The translations under genes and the position numbers were made by a program. From Turbatrix aceti (Eukaryota > Nematoda > Chromadorea > Rhabditida > Panagrolaimidae): DNA of 64,000 nt. Where the stretch lies: assembly GCA_963969345.1 (NCBI GenBank), contig OZ017766.1, positions 5,704,001 through 5,768,000 of the forward strand, given 5' to 3'. Below are positions 11,201 to 20,799 of the stretch, one piece after another. Position 1 is the stretch's first letter. Every line of letters begins with the position of its first letter. The notes below the pieces were generated by a model that was given only the letters and a program-made list of their open reading frames with translations, was not told where the DNA came from and searched no databases.

Positions 11201-14200
11201 TTGTTCATAAGTTGCTTTTACTTTGAAAAGTTTTTATCCTAAAATTCACGAGCCCGAGGTATGATTTGGCAGTTACGATCGAAAATAGTGTTTTTTTGCC
11301 ATTTTTGGCACGTTGTACTTAAAAAAACTACGGAATTTTCAAAGTCATGGTACAAATTGATCGACGTAATTTTTGATGGAGAATCCGAAAAAAAATATAA
11401 AAATATTGAGTTACCGCATTGAAAATGCCGAAACGAATGTTTCCATTGTGTCCATTTTTTAAATTCAGTTTTCGGCATTTTTCAAAGTTATAACCCAATA
11501 TTTTTATATTTTTTTTCGGATTTTCCATCAAAAATCACGTCAATCAAAATGTACACTGGCTTTAAAAATGCCGTAGTTTTTTTAGCTACAACGTGCCAAA
11601 AATGGCAAAAACGCGATTTTCGATCGTAACTGCCAAATCATGCCTCGGGCTCGTGGATTTTAGGGGTAAAAACTTTTTTATATAAAAAACAACTTTTTGG
11701 CAAAATTTGATAAGGAATTTTCAAATTTGTTGTAAAAGCCTGTTTTTGAAAAAAAAACCCCGGATTTTTTTAGACCTCAACCCCCGATCTGAACACGAAC
11801 TCTGCGTTTACGAGCATTCAGCCAGCCAGCTTCCAGGAGCAACTTTCGCGTCAGGAATCAGCGTACAGTGCTTTTAGTGAAGCACCACAATCGCAGATTG
11901 GTGGAGCAACTGCTGATCATGCTCAGGTCGCCGAACTTCAGTCCCAGGTCGAAGCCCTGTCACTGGCCAACGATCATCTTCGAACGGAATTCGAAAATGC
12001 AACTGCCGATTTTGTGGCGGAAAAGAGTGATCTTGAGGCGGAAATTGGTCGTCTTCAGAAGGTCGAACAGGCTCCACCAGCGCCAGCACCACCAGCACCA
12101 GCGCCAGCACCACCAGCGCCGGCAGCAAACATCATGCCACTCCTGCAGGCAGTCGAACAAATTGCCGTAGCCGCGAACGAACCCCACTTCTTCCCGACAA
12201 CTGCGTGCTCCGAAGTTGACTTTGTCGATGATGGACGCGTTTTGAAGCAACTCGACGACGAAAACGCCGTCCTCAAGCGAACCGCCGATGACCTCGCAAT
12301 TTCACTCGACGAAGCCCGAGAACGCATCGCTGAACTCGAAGCTGCGAACCGAAAAGCCTCAGAACTAGAAATGCAACTTGAAGGCGAAAAATTCTCACTC
12401 GAACTCGAAGCCGGTCAACTGAGATCCCTGCTTGCGCAGAGAGAAAACGACCTCGAAGACGCGATTCGAACTCAGTCCGCCGAAGTTGAATCCATCAAAG
12501 CCGAGCGTGAAAGCCTGAAAAAGGCACTCGAAGAGACGGAAGCCCGCCTCGAAACCATCGTCGCCGAGAAAAAATCGCTCCAGGACCTGGTAAAGGAACT
12601 CGAAGCGAAAAATGTGAGTCTAAGCGAGTCATTTGATCGGATGCAGGCCTTTGAAAACGAAAACAACAGACTCGAAGTCCTCGTCAACACTCTTCGCTCG
12701 GAAGTTGAACATTTCCGGGTCGAAGCTGAGCTTTCACGGACCTGTCTCGAAGATCTCCATCGGACGATCCTTCGACACGGCGGAAGCCCGACCGCAGTCG
12801 CCAACGAAGGAGACGTCCAACGCGTGCTGGCATCCGTAGTGCCTGTTCCACGCGTGCCATCCGTGGATGAAGAAAGGGCGCTTGTTACCGCGAACGAAGT
12901 TCTCCATCAAACTCAGAATTTGTTTGATGCGCGGGAAAATGAGGAACTCTGGAGGAGAGAGGAAGTGCTGCAGGTGCAGCAGACGGCTCCGCAGCAGGAG
13001 CAAATTGATGTCGATGAAATCAGACGACAGACGGCGGAAGAATTCCAGCAGAAAGTGGGTTACCTCGAAGATACGCTTATGCAGGCCCAGGCAGTTCATG
13101 AAATTACGCAACAAAAATTGTCTGAACAAACTTCGGTGCTTCAGTCTGAACGGGATTACCTGGCGACCCAGGTAGCTGAGCTGTCGGCTATCATCTCGGA
13201 GAGATCAGCCAGCGATGCGGATGAAGTGACTGCGGCTGCGGAAACGGGAATCCGCGTTGCAGAACTCGAAGACGAAGTCCAGCGTCTGACACGCCGGGTC
13301 GAGGATTTGGCAGCCCAAAAAGCCGGTGAGGAAAGGCAGCACCAGGCAATCGTCCGCGAACTCAATGAAGAAAGACACCGTCTCAGCGAAGATTTTTTGA
13401 ACCTTCAAAACGCTCAAAAGTTGACTGTTTCTCAACTTGAACAACTCAAAATCGCGAATGGAGCCCTTGAATCCGCGCTCGGACAGTCTCAACTCCAAGC
13501 TGAGAATTTGTCTTCGATGAACGCGGCCCTTGCCCAGGAAGCGGGGGCGTTGAAGGCTGAGTGCGAGAAAATGAAAGAGGCGGTCACCAAGGCCGACGAT
13601 CACGTCAACATCTGCACCGAAAATGTCGTCAACGCGACGCTGTCCGCTGTTGATAGGGATTTTGATGGTGGGTTGGGGGATCTGGGTGGCAGCTGGGGGC
13701 TTTACACAATTTTACTTTTATTTGAAAAATTTTGATGCGGATTTTGAGGTGCGAAAATTTATTTTTGCGCTTTTTTTCTAGATTTTACGACTCGGGAAAA
13801 ATTTTTGTAAATTTAGTGTTTACTAAAAAAATTATAAAAAAAGGTGCGAAAAGTTATTTTTACACCTTTTTTTTTAAAAAAAATCAGAGTTTAATTTTAA
13901 ATTTTTTGAAAAAAAAAATTTGAATTTTTTGAAAAAAATTTTTTGAATTTTTTGAAAAAAAATTTTTGAATTTTTTGAAAAAAAAATTGAATTTTTTTTC
14001 TTAAATTTTTTTTTATAAATTTAGTGTTAAAAAAAATTAATAAATGTACGCAAAGTTATTTTTACACTTTTTTTTTGAAAAAAAATCATAATTTTATTTC
14101 AGTTTTTGAAAAAAAATGTTGAATTTTTTGAAAAAAAAATTAGATTTTTTTTCTTAAAAACAAATTTTTATGAATTGTGAAATTATTTTTTTCTGCATTT

Positions 14201-17200
14201 TTACGACTCGGAAATTTTTTTTTAATTTTTCTCGCGCTTTTAGATCACCGCGCACCGGTTGCGGACGCCGAAACTCAATCAGATCCCGTTCAACAACCTC
14301 CAACGACTGCTTCAACGACGGTAGACGCAACCTCCGACGTCATCACATCCGACATGCTCCGAGATTACGTCCGCGAAACGCACCAATTCAACGAAGGCGT
14401 AACTGCCGACGTCGAGAGTCTCTTTGTCCTCAACGACGAACTTGCCAACGCTGCCGACTGCCTGAAGGGACAGGTTTGGGCTCTGAACCGGCAACTGACT
14501 AAGGTGGGCATTTTTTCTTCCTGGAAATTTTTAAATAAATGTTTGCGATTTTTTAGTGCATCGCCGAACGCCAGGAAATCATCGACGAACTCGCGAAACT
14601 CGAAGAAGGCAGAAAAAGCGTGTTGGCGGAGAATGAACGTCTCAAATCCGAAGTTGGGGCCCTGGAAAGAGCGAGAGAAGAAAACGAAGCTTCCTGGCAG
14701 GCCCGCGTCGATTCGCTGAACGAAAGCAAGGCAGCCGTCGAGAACGCGTACAACGAACTCTCCGCGAAGTACGAAGCACTCCAGGCGACCTACGAAGGCC
14801 TCATCGCCAGGCTGGGCGTTCCGAAGGTCGACGCATCAACGGAGCCCCTCGTCGAGAGCGAAGACATCGAAGCAGGCGCCGTTGCACGCGGCGAAGTCGA
14901 CCAACTTGCCCGCGTCGCCGAAGACATGCGAGACGAACTTCTCAGGAGGGCGGATAAGATTCGAAGCCTCGAACAGGCGCTGAGGGACACGCTGGCTGTT
15001 TCTGCGCCTGATGAACGGGAATCCAGCGTGACCAAGGCCTCGGCTGGGTCGTACGACAGCGTCAAAGGCGAAAAAGCGACTGCCGAGTCTGCGATCTTGG
15101 AAATCAAGAAACTGCTTCTTGAGGCCGCTGATACGCTTCATAGGTAAGAATTTAAATTTTTAAAATAAAAAATAATATTTTTTTTTAATTAAAAAATATC
15201 CGCTCGCAGAGTCCCTCTTAAATTTTTTTTAAATTTTAAATAATTTTTTTTTTATTTACAATAAAATTTTTGTATGGAAAATTTAAATTTTATTTTATCA
15301 TACATATTAAAAAAAAATTCAGATTGCCAATCGACGAAGCCTACGACAACGTCCGACGCGAAACGGAAGTCCGCTGTGGTCAGCGTCTGGATAACGCGCT
15401 GGCTCTCTGCGAAAAAGTCTTTGCCGACATGCAACGATGCGAGACGTCCAACGAACCCAGCACGACGGCATTCAATCCCCCAGCGGGGTCTGACGATCCC
15501 AATGGCATTGAATACGTGATTCTCAAATTGCACGAACGATGGAGTGCCAAGCACAACCAACTCCTCGATCACACCCAGGTTCTTCACGATCATGAAGAAC
15601 GGTACCGGGAGCTGGAATCGAGGCTCAGTGATGTGAGTTGGATTTTTTTAATTTAAATTATTTAATAAAAATTTATTAAAAAAAAATTTCTGTAAAATTT
15701 TTTTTTCAATTTAAAAATTATTTTTTTTGGTGACTGAAACGAACGATTTTTGTTTTTCAGGCAACAGAAAAACTCGCCGAATTGGAATCGCGGCGCTCGA
15801 TCTCAAGTGATAGCCGTAAGTTTTTTTTTTTGTTGTTGATGGGAAAAATATTTTGCACACATTTTTTGCACCTGCACGTTCGTTTTTGCACGCTGAATTT
15901 TTTTGGTTGGCTTTTGGGAGAAGGATCTGGTGATTATGTATATGTCCAATCTAACCTTTGTGTAAAAAAATATTATTTAAAAAAATTTATTGCACGATTA
16001 AAAAAACTTACTGTTGGTCAGACGATGACGAATCTGTGTATTTCTGTGCACAAAAAAAATTTGTGTAAAAAGTTATTTACTATAGTTTTCTGACTGTGAC
16101 TTGCTTTTTTTTACTCCTGGTTTCATTTTTCACCCGGTGGCGGAAAAGTTCAAATTTTTAGTTTTTTTGTTTTTTTATTATAATTTTTGCACAAAAACAT
16201 GAAATTTTCGCAAAAAAATTTTTTTTGGCTAGTTTTGTCCCAATTCAATGTCAGCTAACATCCCGGGCTTCTTTCTTACCTTTCGGTTGCTTTGCTGTCC
16301 TCTTTTTTTGCGTTCTGTCGGGGAATTTTCTAAATTTTTGAAAACTTTTTTTTGTTGAAATTCACCGGTGGCGCTTGCAGCTGTAGCTGTAGTAGACAGT
16401 GAGCCAAATACAAATGCCCAAACAAATGATGCGAGTACACAACTTTTTTGGACACATTCATCCAAGACATCGGATGCTATTCGTTCGGCTTTGCGTCTCC
16501 TAGATTCGTCATCGTCTGACGCAAATGCGGCTATGATGTCAACCAAAGTACAATTTGCAATTTTAGCCGCTCGTCTAACAGCGAAACAAGCGGATAACGA
16601 TGCTCTATTTCGTGCAACGGCTGAACTCGCAAATACGAATGTTGAGCTGCAAAACAAACTCGATGAACTGGAGGAAAAGATTCAGGGCCAGGAAGGTGGT
16701 GTATCCGCGGAGACTGATGCTGAGGTCGAAGTTGAGGATGGTGGGAACGAAGAAGAAGGAGTAGAAGTTGCGTCGATGGTCGTTGAAGTCGATGAAGAAG
16801 AAAATCCTGAACTCGAAGAAGACGTGAGTGATTTTCCGGCCGCTGAACCATTTGAAACACCCGAAGTGTCGGAAACTGAGGATGAAGACGTTCAACCGCC
16901 TGAACCCGTCGAAGATCAACTGCCGGAAGAGGTTCAGCTGGTTCAGAAACCTATTCAGGAGTCGAAGGAACCCTCTCAAGAACCGAAGGAAGCAGACGTC
17001 GAATCGTCAGTCGATCTGGGCGGAGCGGCCAATGTCGAGGCTGCTGAATGGGCCTGGCAGGATGAGGACGAAGAAGAAGAAGAAGAACAGGCTCCAACGC
17101 CTCCGCCAACGACGGAAATTGCCCCTCCTCCACCACCGCTTCCAAAATCTGATCCTGAACCCGAGCCGACACCGGAGCCGAAAAAAATACCACCAACGCC

Positions 17201-18059
17201 GGCGCAACCATCAGAATCCTGGGGATGGGGCGATGACGACGATTTTGGAGAAGATTCATCTGAGCCAGAACCCGAACCGAAACCAGAACCAGAACCTGTG
17301 AAGGCACCTGTCAAACAACAGGTTCGTAAACCAGCACCTATTCGACTGTCGAAAAAGCAGGAAATTGCGTCGACGAAAGTTCCAGAAGCCAAGAGGGAAA
17401 CTTTTGAGGCGGAAGAAGAACGGAAACTGGCGCCTCAAGAACCGAAACCGACGCCAAAAGTGCCAAAAGTTGTCGAGCAGAAAGCTCACGTCCCAGCTCC
17501 TCAGCAGCACCAGCAAATTCTTCCACCTCCACCGCCACCATTTGCGGCTCTCGATCGACTCGCGAATCAACAACAACAACGACCCCAGCAAGAATCGTCG
17601 TCTTCGATCTGGAGCTGGGGTGCGTCGTCGGTTCTGGACAAAATTGTTGATACTATTTTGCTTCCGTCTGATCCTGCACCTCAGCAGGTTCGTGTACAAC
17701 AGCAGCCACAGCCTCTTCAACAGCAGAGACCTCTGCAACAGACCCCAGCCAAACCCAAGGCAAAGACCGACGAAGCCCCGGCCGCCTGGGGCGATGATGA
17801 CTGGAATAATGACGACGACGACAGCCAGGAGGAGGAGCCAATAATCCATCATCATGCCGCCGCCGCCGCGCCGTCGAAGAAGTCAACGCCACCGAGGGAA
17901 CCTGCGCAGGCATCCGCGTCCAATCAAGGATGGGGATGGAACGATGACGGCGAAGATGATGAAGACGAAGAAGAAGTACAAGTAAAAGTACCGGCTAAAA
18001 AGTCGTCAAAACCGGCGACAAAAGGCCGGAAGAAGTCGGATTCTGGATGGGATTGGTAA
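5278..18059 (+). CDS. Giant coiled-coil protein with acidic W-x-W C-terminus (golgin-like)
   Basis: Eleven exons join with matching phases: 5278-5346, 5406-5522, 5891-6703, 7084-7702, 10883-11157, 11774-13667, 14244-14503, 14557-15143, 15323-15632, 15761-15815 and 16381-18059. The sum is 6678 nt, or 2225 residues plus stop. Residues ~25-1660 are mostly Glu/Lys/Arg/Leu/Gln-rich heptad-like coiled coil, broken by Pro/Ser/Gly-rich linkers near 150-230, by a Pro-Ala run near residue 730 and by a Gln-rich stretch. The last ~560 residues are acidic, Pro- and Gln-rich. They contain WAW, WGWGDDDDF, WSWG, WGDDDW, WGWNDDG and a terminal GWDW near residues 1888, 1945, 2075, 2134, 2183 and 2222. No membrane segment or signal peptide is seen. 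Coiled-coil rods with acidic tryptophan pairs resemble Golgi or vesicle tethers that bind delta-COP; this is inference. Myosin-, kinesin- or lamin-type heads are absent. The start is the first ATG giving an in-frame first exon; an earlier 5' exon cannot be excluded. Confidence 0.8.
6770..6985. repeat. Degenerate tandem repeat in intron
   Basis: Intron 3 of the coiled-coil gene contains about four diverged copies of a ~60 bp unit with the pattern TTTTTGGCTTTTGACGCGAA followed by a TACGGTAGTTA-like segment. Confidence 0.6.
7784..7937. repeat. Direct repeat of ~42 bp in intron
   Basis: A segment reading GCATTTTTTACGATGTTTTG and continuing with CTTTGTTACGATGTTTTTTAC occurs at about 7784-7827 and again, with few changes, at about 7893-7935. 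It lies at the start of the 3.2 kb intron 4. Confidence 0.65.
8231..8727 (-). CDS. BRI3-like small membrane protein, nested antisense in an intron
   Basis: Two exons: 8727-8575 (51 codons) and 8509-8231 (92 codons plus TAA). The phase-0 intron has donor GTGAGT and acceptor TTTTCTAG. The 143-residue product begins MTPVVPCPACSG, then has a hydrophobic segment (FLWAIICFPCGIYCCF) and a second CPACG pair. CPxC, hydrophobic hairpin, CPxCG is the layout of brain protein I3 (BRI3), a small endolysosomal membrane protein family; the assignment rests on that pattern. The second half is a Thr/Ser/Pro-rich tail with a run of nine Thr, unlike vertebrate BRI3. A TTTTTTTCAG acceptor lies about 17 nt upstream of the ATG, so a 5' UTR intron or trans-splice site is likely. 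The gene lies entirely within intron 4 (7703-10882) of the coiled-coil gene, on the opposite strand. Confidence 0.7.
8740..10882. other. Rest of 3.2 kb intron, no further gene seen
   Basis: AT-rich intron sequence of the coiled-coil gene. It includes a perfect 11 bp hairpin at 9601-9628 and many A/T runs. Several short open frames are low-complexity and look spurious. The region just upstream of the nested BRI3-like gene may hold its promoter. Confidence 0.5.
11209..11696. repeat. Foldback (long palindromic) element in intron
   Basis: The ~490 bp segment is a long imperfect inverted repeat. The left arm, 11209 to about 11435, contains GAGCCCGAGGTATGATTTGG and GCCATTTTTGGCACGTTGTA. The right arm, about 11470-11696, is its reverse complement with few mismatches. 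The central loop of ~33 bp begins near 11436. It fills most of intron 5 of the coiled-coil gene, has no coding capacity and looks like a foldback/MITE insertion. Confidence 0.85.
13890..14160. repeat. Tandem AT-rich repeat in intron
   Basis: Intron 6 of the coiled-coil gene holds at least five near-copies of a 19-24 bp unit of the form GAATTTTTTGAAAAAAA, then a second, more diverged block. Confidence 0.7.
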
Positions 18060-18861
18060 AAAAGAAATTTCTATTTGTTTATTATTTGAATTGTATTTTC
18101 CCCCTATTTTATGTGCCTTTTGTCATCAATGTTTACTATGTATCTACGTATTATGTTTCAAAGTGTTTTTCTCAAACATACCCTTGTCGTTGTAGTCTTT
18201 GACCTTGCGCTGAAATTTTTTTTACGACAACAAATGACACTTGGCGATGGATGAATGCATTCACATGTGTGCCATCAACGAGTGACTCACGTGCTTGCTG
18301 TTGTTGACGATTTATTTACAGCGTCGATTGGTCTTGTTGATCGATGGGATAATTTGGATTTTGTTTGAATGCATGTTTCGTGGGTTTTTTTCGGAGAAGA
18401 TATAATAAAGATTATTGTTTGCAAAAAAAAGAAGAAGAAGGAAGAATTGTTGTTTGGATGTTTTGAAATGTTCCGAGGACAAGGACGGCTATTTTTTGGG
18501 TCAACGAGCCGTGTCTCTTTTATTTTTGTTGTTCAAATGGCCTTCAAAATTTTTTTGATGGTCGAAATTTGTTCGAAAAAACTAGTTTTTTTAATTGTCG
18601 TACGTAGTACATTTGTACGTGCGAGATGCGACAGTTTGGATTTTCAATTGAGTTCTCAATTTTTAACGAACGCAAATGTGTTATTTTTTGAAAAAGTTAC
18701 TTTTTCAATTTTGTTACAAAAAGTGTATCGCATGCGATATAAATTTAAATATTTCTAACAAAAAAAACATTTTTTTAAAACAATTTTTTTCGCACGCGAT
18801 ATTTAAAAAAAACAAACATTTATTCAACAAAACAATTATTTGAACAACAAAAAAAATCGTA
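18060..18861. other. Intergenic, no gene seen
   Basis: Downstream region of the coiled-coil gene and of the minus-strand membrane protein gene, which converge here. It is AT-rich, with an AATAAA-type signal near 18405. The open frame at 18369-18758 is low-complexity and unsupported. Confidence 0.5.
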
Positions 18862-19765
18862 TCAAGTTGTCTTAGCCTTGGGCGCCATGATGGCACCTGC
18901 GAGCTTCATGTGCTCACGCGTGGATTTTGTCTTCATCCGTTTGTACACGATGACGACAATGGTGACACCAATGATGATAGCAATGATGGCAGCGACACCG
19001 ATCGAAATTCCCACTGCCATGCCCATGGTTGGAGTGTCAAATTTCTTATCGATGATTTCTTCAAAGACAAATGGGAGTCTCGAAGGACTGATTGTGAGCT
19101 GTATGATGTCGCCGACCGATCTGATGCTCTCTTTATCGCACGATGATCTCAAGGCTGTCAGATTGCCACACGAAAAGAGGTAATCCGTGCGAGACGTGTG
19201 AGCGTAGCCCCGAAGTGCCAGATGGGTTGGCGAAAAGGTGACCTGCACAAAGGTGCTATTCGGCGAAAAGTCGATACACGGCGGAAAATCGAGGTCTTTT
19301 CCCTGAGTCACCAGAACGATCGGGACAACGTCGATCGTGTTGGAGAACTTGTACGTTGTTTCGTTGAACTATAAAAAAAAATTATGTTTATCGAAACTTG
19401 TCTCTTTTGTTAAACTTGGAAGTTGTTAAACTCACATATTTACAAACTTGCGTCATCGTAGAATCAACCATATTTTCGACATCGGTTGTAACATCGCCTT
19501 TCTTGAATCTGCATGAAAAATTACTGAATATATCGTGGATGGATATATGCATGGGTCCGGCATTGGGGGGGACAAACCAAATGACGTGAAACGACGAGTT
19601 GAGGGTTGCATTGCCTTCAAATTTACAGTTGGACGATTGCAAAGGGGTATTCGATGACGCGGGAGCACCGGTATTGGCAATCGTTTGCGTCAACAACGGA
19701 TCGCCTACAGCCGTCCACAGGAAGAAGAACAGGCAAGCCAGCGTGATCACCGTTCGACGTGTCAT
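18862..19765 (-). CDS. Type I membrane glycoprotein, unknown family
   Basis: Two exons: 19765-19436 (110 codons) and 19368-18862 (168 codons plus stop). The phase-0 intron has donor GTGAGT. The 278-residue product starts MTRRTVITLACLFFFLWTAV, a clear signal peptide. The extracellular part of ~200 residues has about six cysteines and several N-glycosylation sequons (NAT, NSS, NFS, NST, NLT). A single hydrophobic segment near residues 230-255 is followed by a basic stop (YKRMKTK) and a short tail with no recognisable sorting signal. It vaguely recalls LAMP-like proteins, but I cannot assign a family. An ATG at 19816 would lengthen it, but MTRRT is preferred because the signal peptide follows directly and a TATA box lies about 40 bp upstream. 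The next gene is a secreted protein on the same strand. Confidence 0.75.
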
Positions 19766-19804
19766 TGTCGAGTCGCGTGTTATTACTTTTTCCCAACGAC
19801 CCAG

Positions 19805-19813
19805 CCTTATATC
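19805..19813 (-). promoter_or_regulatory. TATA box of the type I membrane protein gene
   Basis: The minus strand reads GATATAAGG about 40-48 bp before the preferred ATG at 19765, a plausible TATA position for a short 5' UTR. If this is the TATA box, the alternative ATG at 19816 would lie upstream of it and could not be the start. Confidence 0.5.
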
Positions 19814-19987
19814 CACATTTTCTAGGCATATGCTGATTTATGTATTGTGTCAGCATAAACTCGTAGTTTCATGGGAAAAAGTACAGACAACAATTAAAAA
19901 TTCAAATTCGTTCACAAATGCAAATGCACAAATGCTGAGGAGGTCGTTTTTTTGGTGGCGTGGACGCACATTTTTTTTTCTTCTTAC

Positions 19988-20740
19988 TTAGAAAATGATG
20001 GTGCAGAAGTTGGGAGCTTCAGGAGCCTCGAGCGGGGTTGCCGGGGTCGTAGCGGCCGCGTGGAGCTCGGATTTCTTGGAGCTGCCGTTCTTCGAGACGC
20101 GACGCGAAGCCGTGCCGAAGAGCTGGGCAAGCTGGTCGCCGAAGATCTCCTTGACCTGGGCCTGGAGCGAGGTCGAGAGCTGCTGCTGGTAGGCGGTCAT
20201 CTGCTTGTCAAAGACCTTCAGCTTGGCAACCTCGTCGGAAGAGAGGTCACGCGCGTACTCGCCTCCGACGTAGACCTTGTTGTTCTGGACCTTGCAGCCG
20301 TCGAAGATGTACTGGGTCGTGACGTCGGCGGAGCAGAACGACGGCTTCTCCGGGGGCTGGGGAAGGCTCGAGTTGTCGGCAGCAGCAGCGAGGGCGGCCT
20401 GAGCGTTGCCACCGGATTTGCGGCTAGCAACGACCTGCTGGCGACGGACTTCGATGGCTTCGCGGACTTCCTTCTTGAAGGCGTCGATCTTCTTCGCGTA
20501 AGCGGAGAGCTCTTCCTGCTCGGCGCCGGTGAGGTCCTTGGAATAAAGGCCGTTGATGTAGAGCTTGTTGCCGGTCACGACGCAGCCGAGGCCGCCGCCG
20601 ACGGCAGACAGACTGCCGCCAAGGGCGCCACCAAGACCGCCACCGAGGCTCTGGCCGAAGCCGGCGAAGCGCTTGGCGGGCTTCGCGGAGGCCGAGAAGG
20701 CGAGTGCGAGGAGAACGAAGGAGATTAGGGTGGTTTTCAT
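19988..20740 (-). CDS. Pepsin-inhibitor-3-like secreted protein (aspin family)
   Basis: Single-exon gene for 250 residues with signal peptide MKTTLISFVLLALAFSASA. A Gly-rich segment follows, then two repeats. The first, residues ~52-137, starts GCVVTGNKLYINGLYSKDLT and ends PPEKPSFC. The second, ~148-247, starts GCKVQNNKVYVGGEYARDLS and ends PEAPNFC. Each repeat has the GCxVxxNKxY...Y.(R/K)DL...PxFC pattern of the nematode pepsin inhibitor-3 repeat, in which a compact fold inhibits aspartic proteases. Whether this copy inhibits a protease is unknown. Codon use is clearly more GC-rich than in neighbouring genes, which suggests high expression. The family is a strong indicator of a nematode. 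Confidence 0.85.
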   Translation of the reverse strand: MKTTLISFVLLALAFSASAKPAKRFAGFGQSLGGGLGGALGGSLSAVGGGLGCVVTGNKLYINGLYSKDLTGAEQEELSAYAKKIDAFKKEVREAIEVRRQQVVASRKSGGNAQAALAAAADNSSLPQPPEKPSFCSADVTTQYIFDGCKVQNNKVYVGGEYARDLSSDEVAKLKVFDKQMTAYQQQLSTSLQAQVKEIFGDQLAQLFGTASRRVSKNGSSKKSELHAAATTPATPLEAPEAPNFCTIIF

Positions 20741-20783
20741 GCTGCAAATGTAAATAATTGAAATTATGGGTTATGAAGAGGGG

Positions 20784-20791
20784 TTATATAG
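20784..20791 (-). promoter_or_regulatory. TATA box of the pepsin-inhibitor-like gene
   Basis: The minus strand reads CTATATAACC about 45-50 bp upstream of the ATG at 20740, the usual place for a TATA box when the 5' UTR is short. Confidence 0.6.
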
Positions 20792-20799
20792 GGGTGAAT

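Noticed and set aside
16229..17913. Several long minus-strand open frames
   Set aside because: They are antisense shadows of the acidic, repeat-rich last exon of the coiled-coil gene.
19952..20728. 258-codon plus-strand open frame
   Set aside because: It is antisense to the pepsin-inhibitor-like gene; the GC-rich codon use of that gene keeps the opposite strand open by chance.
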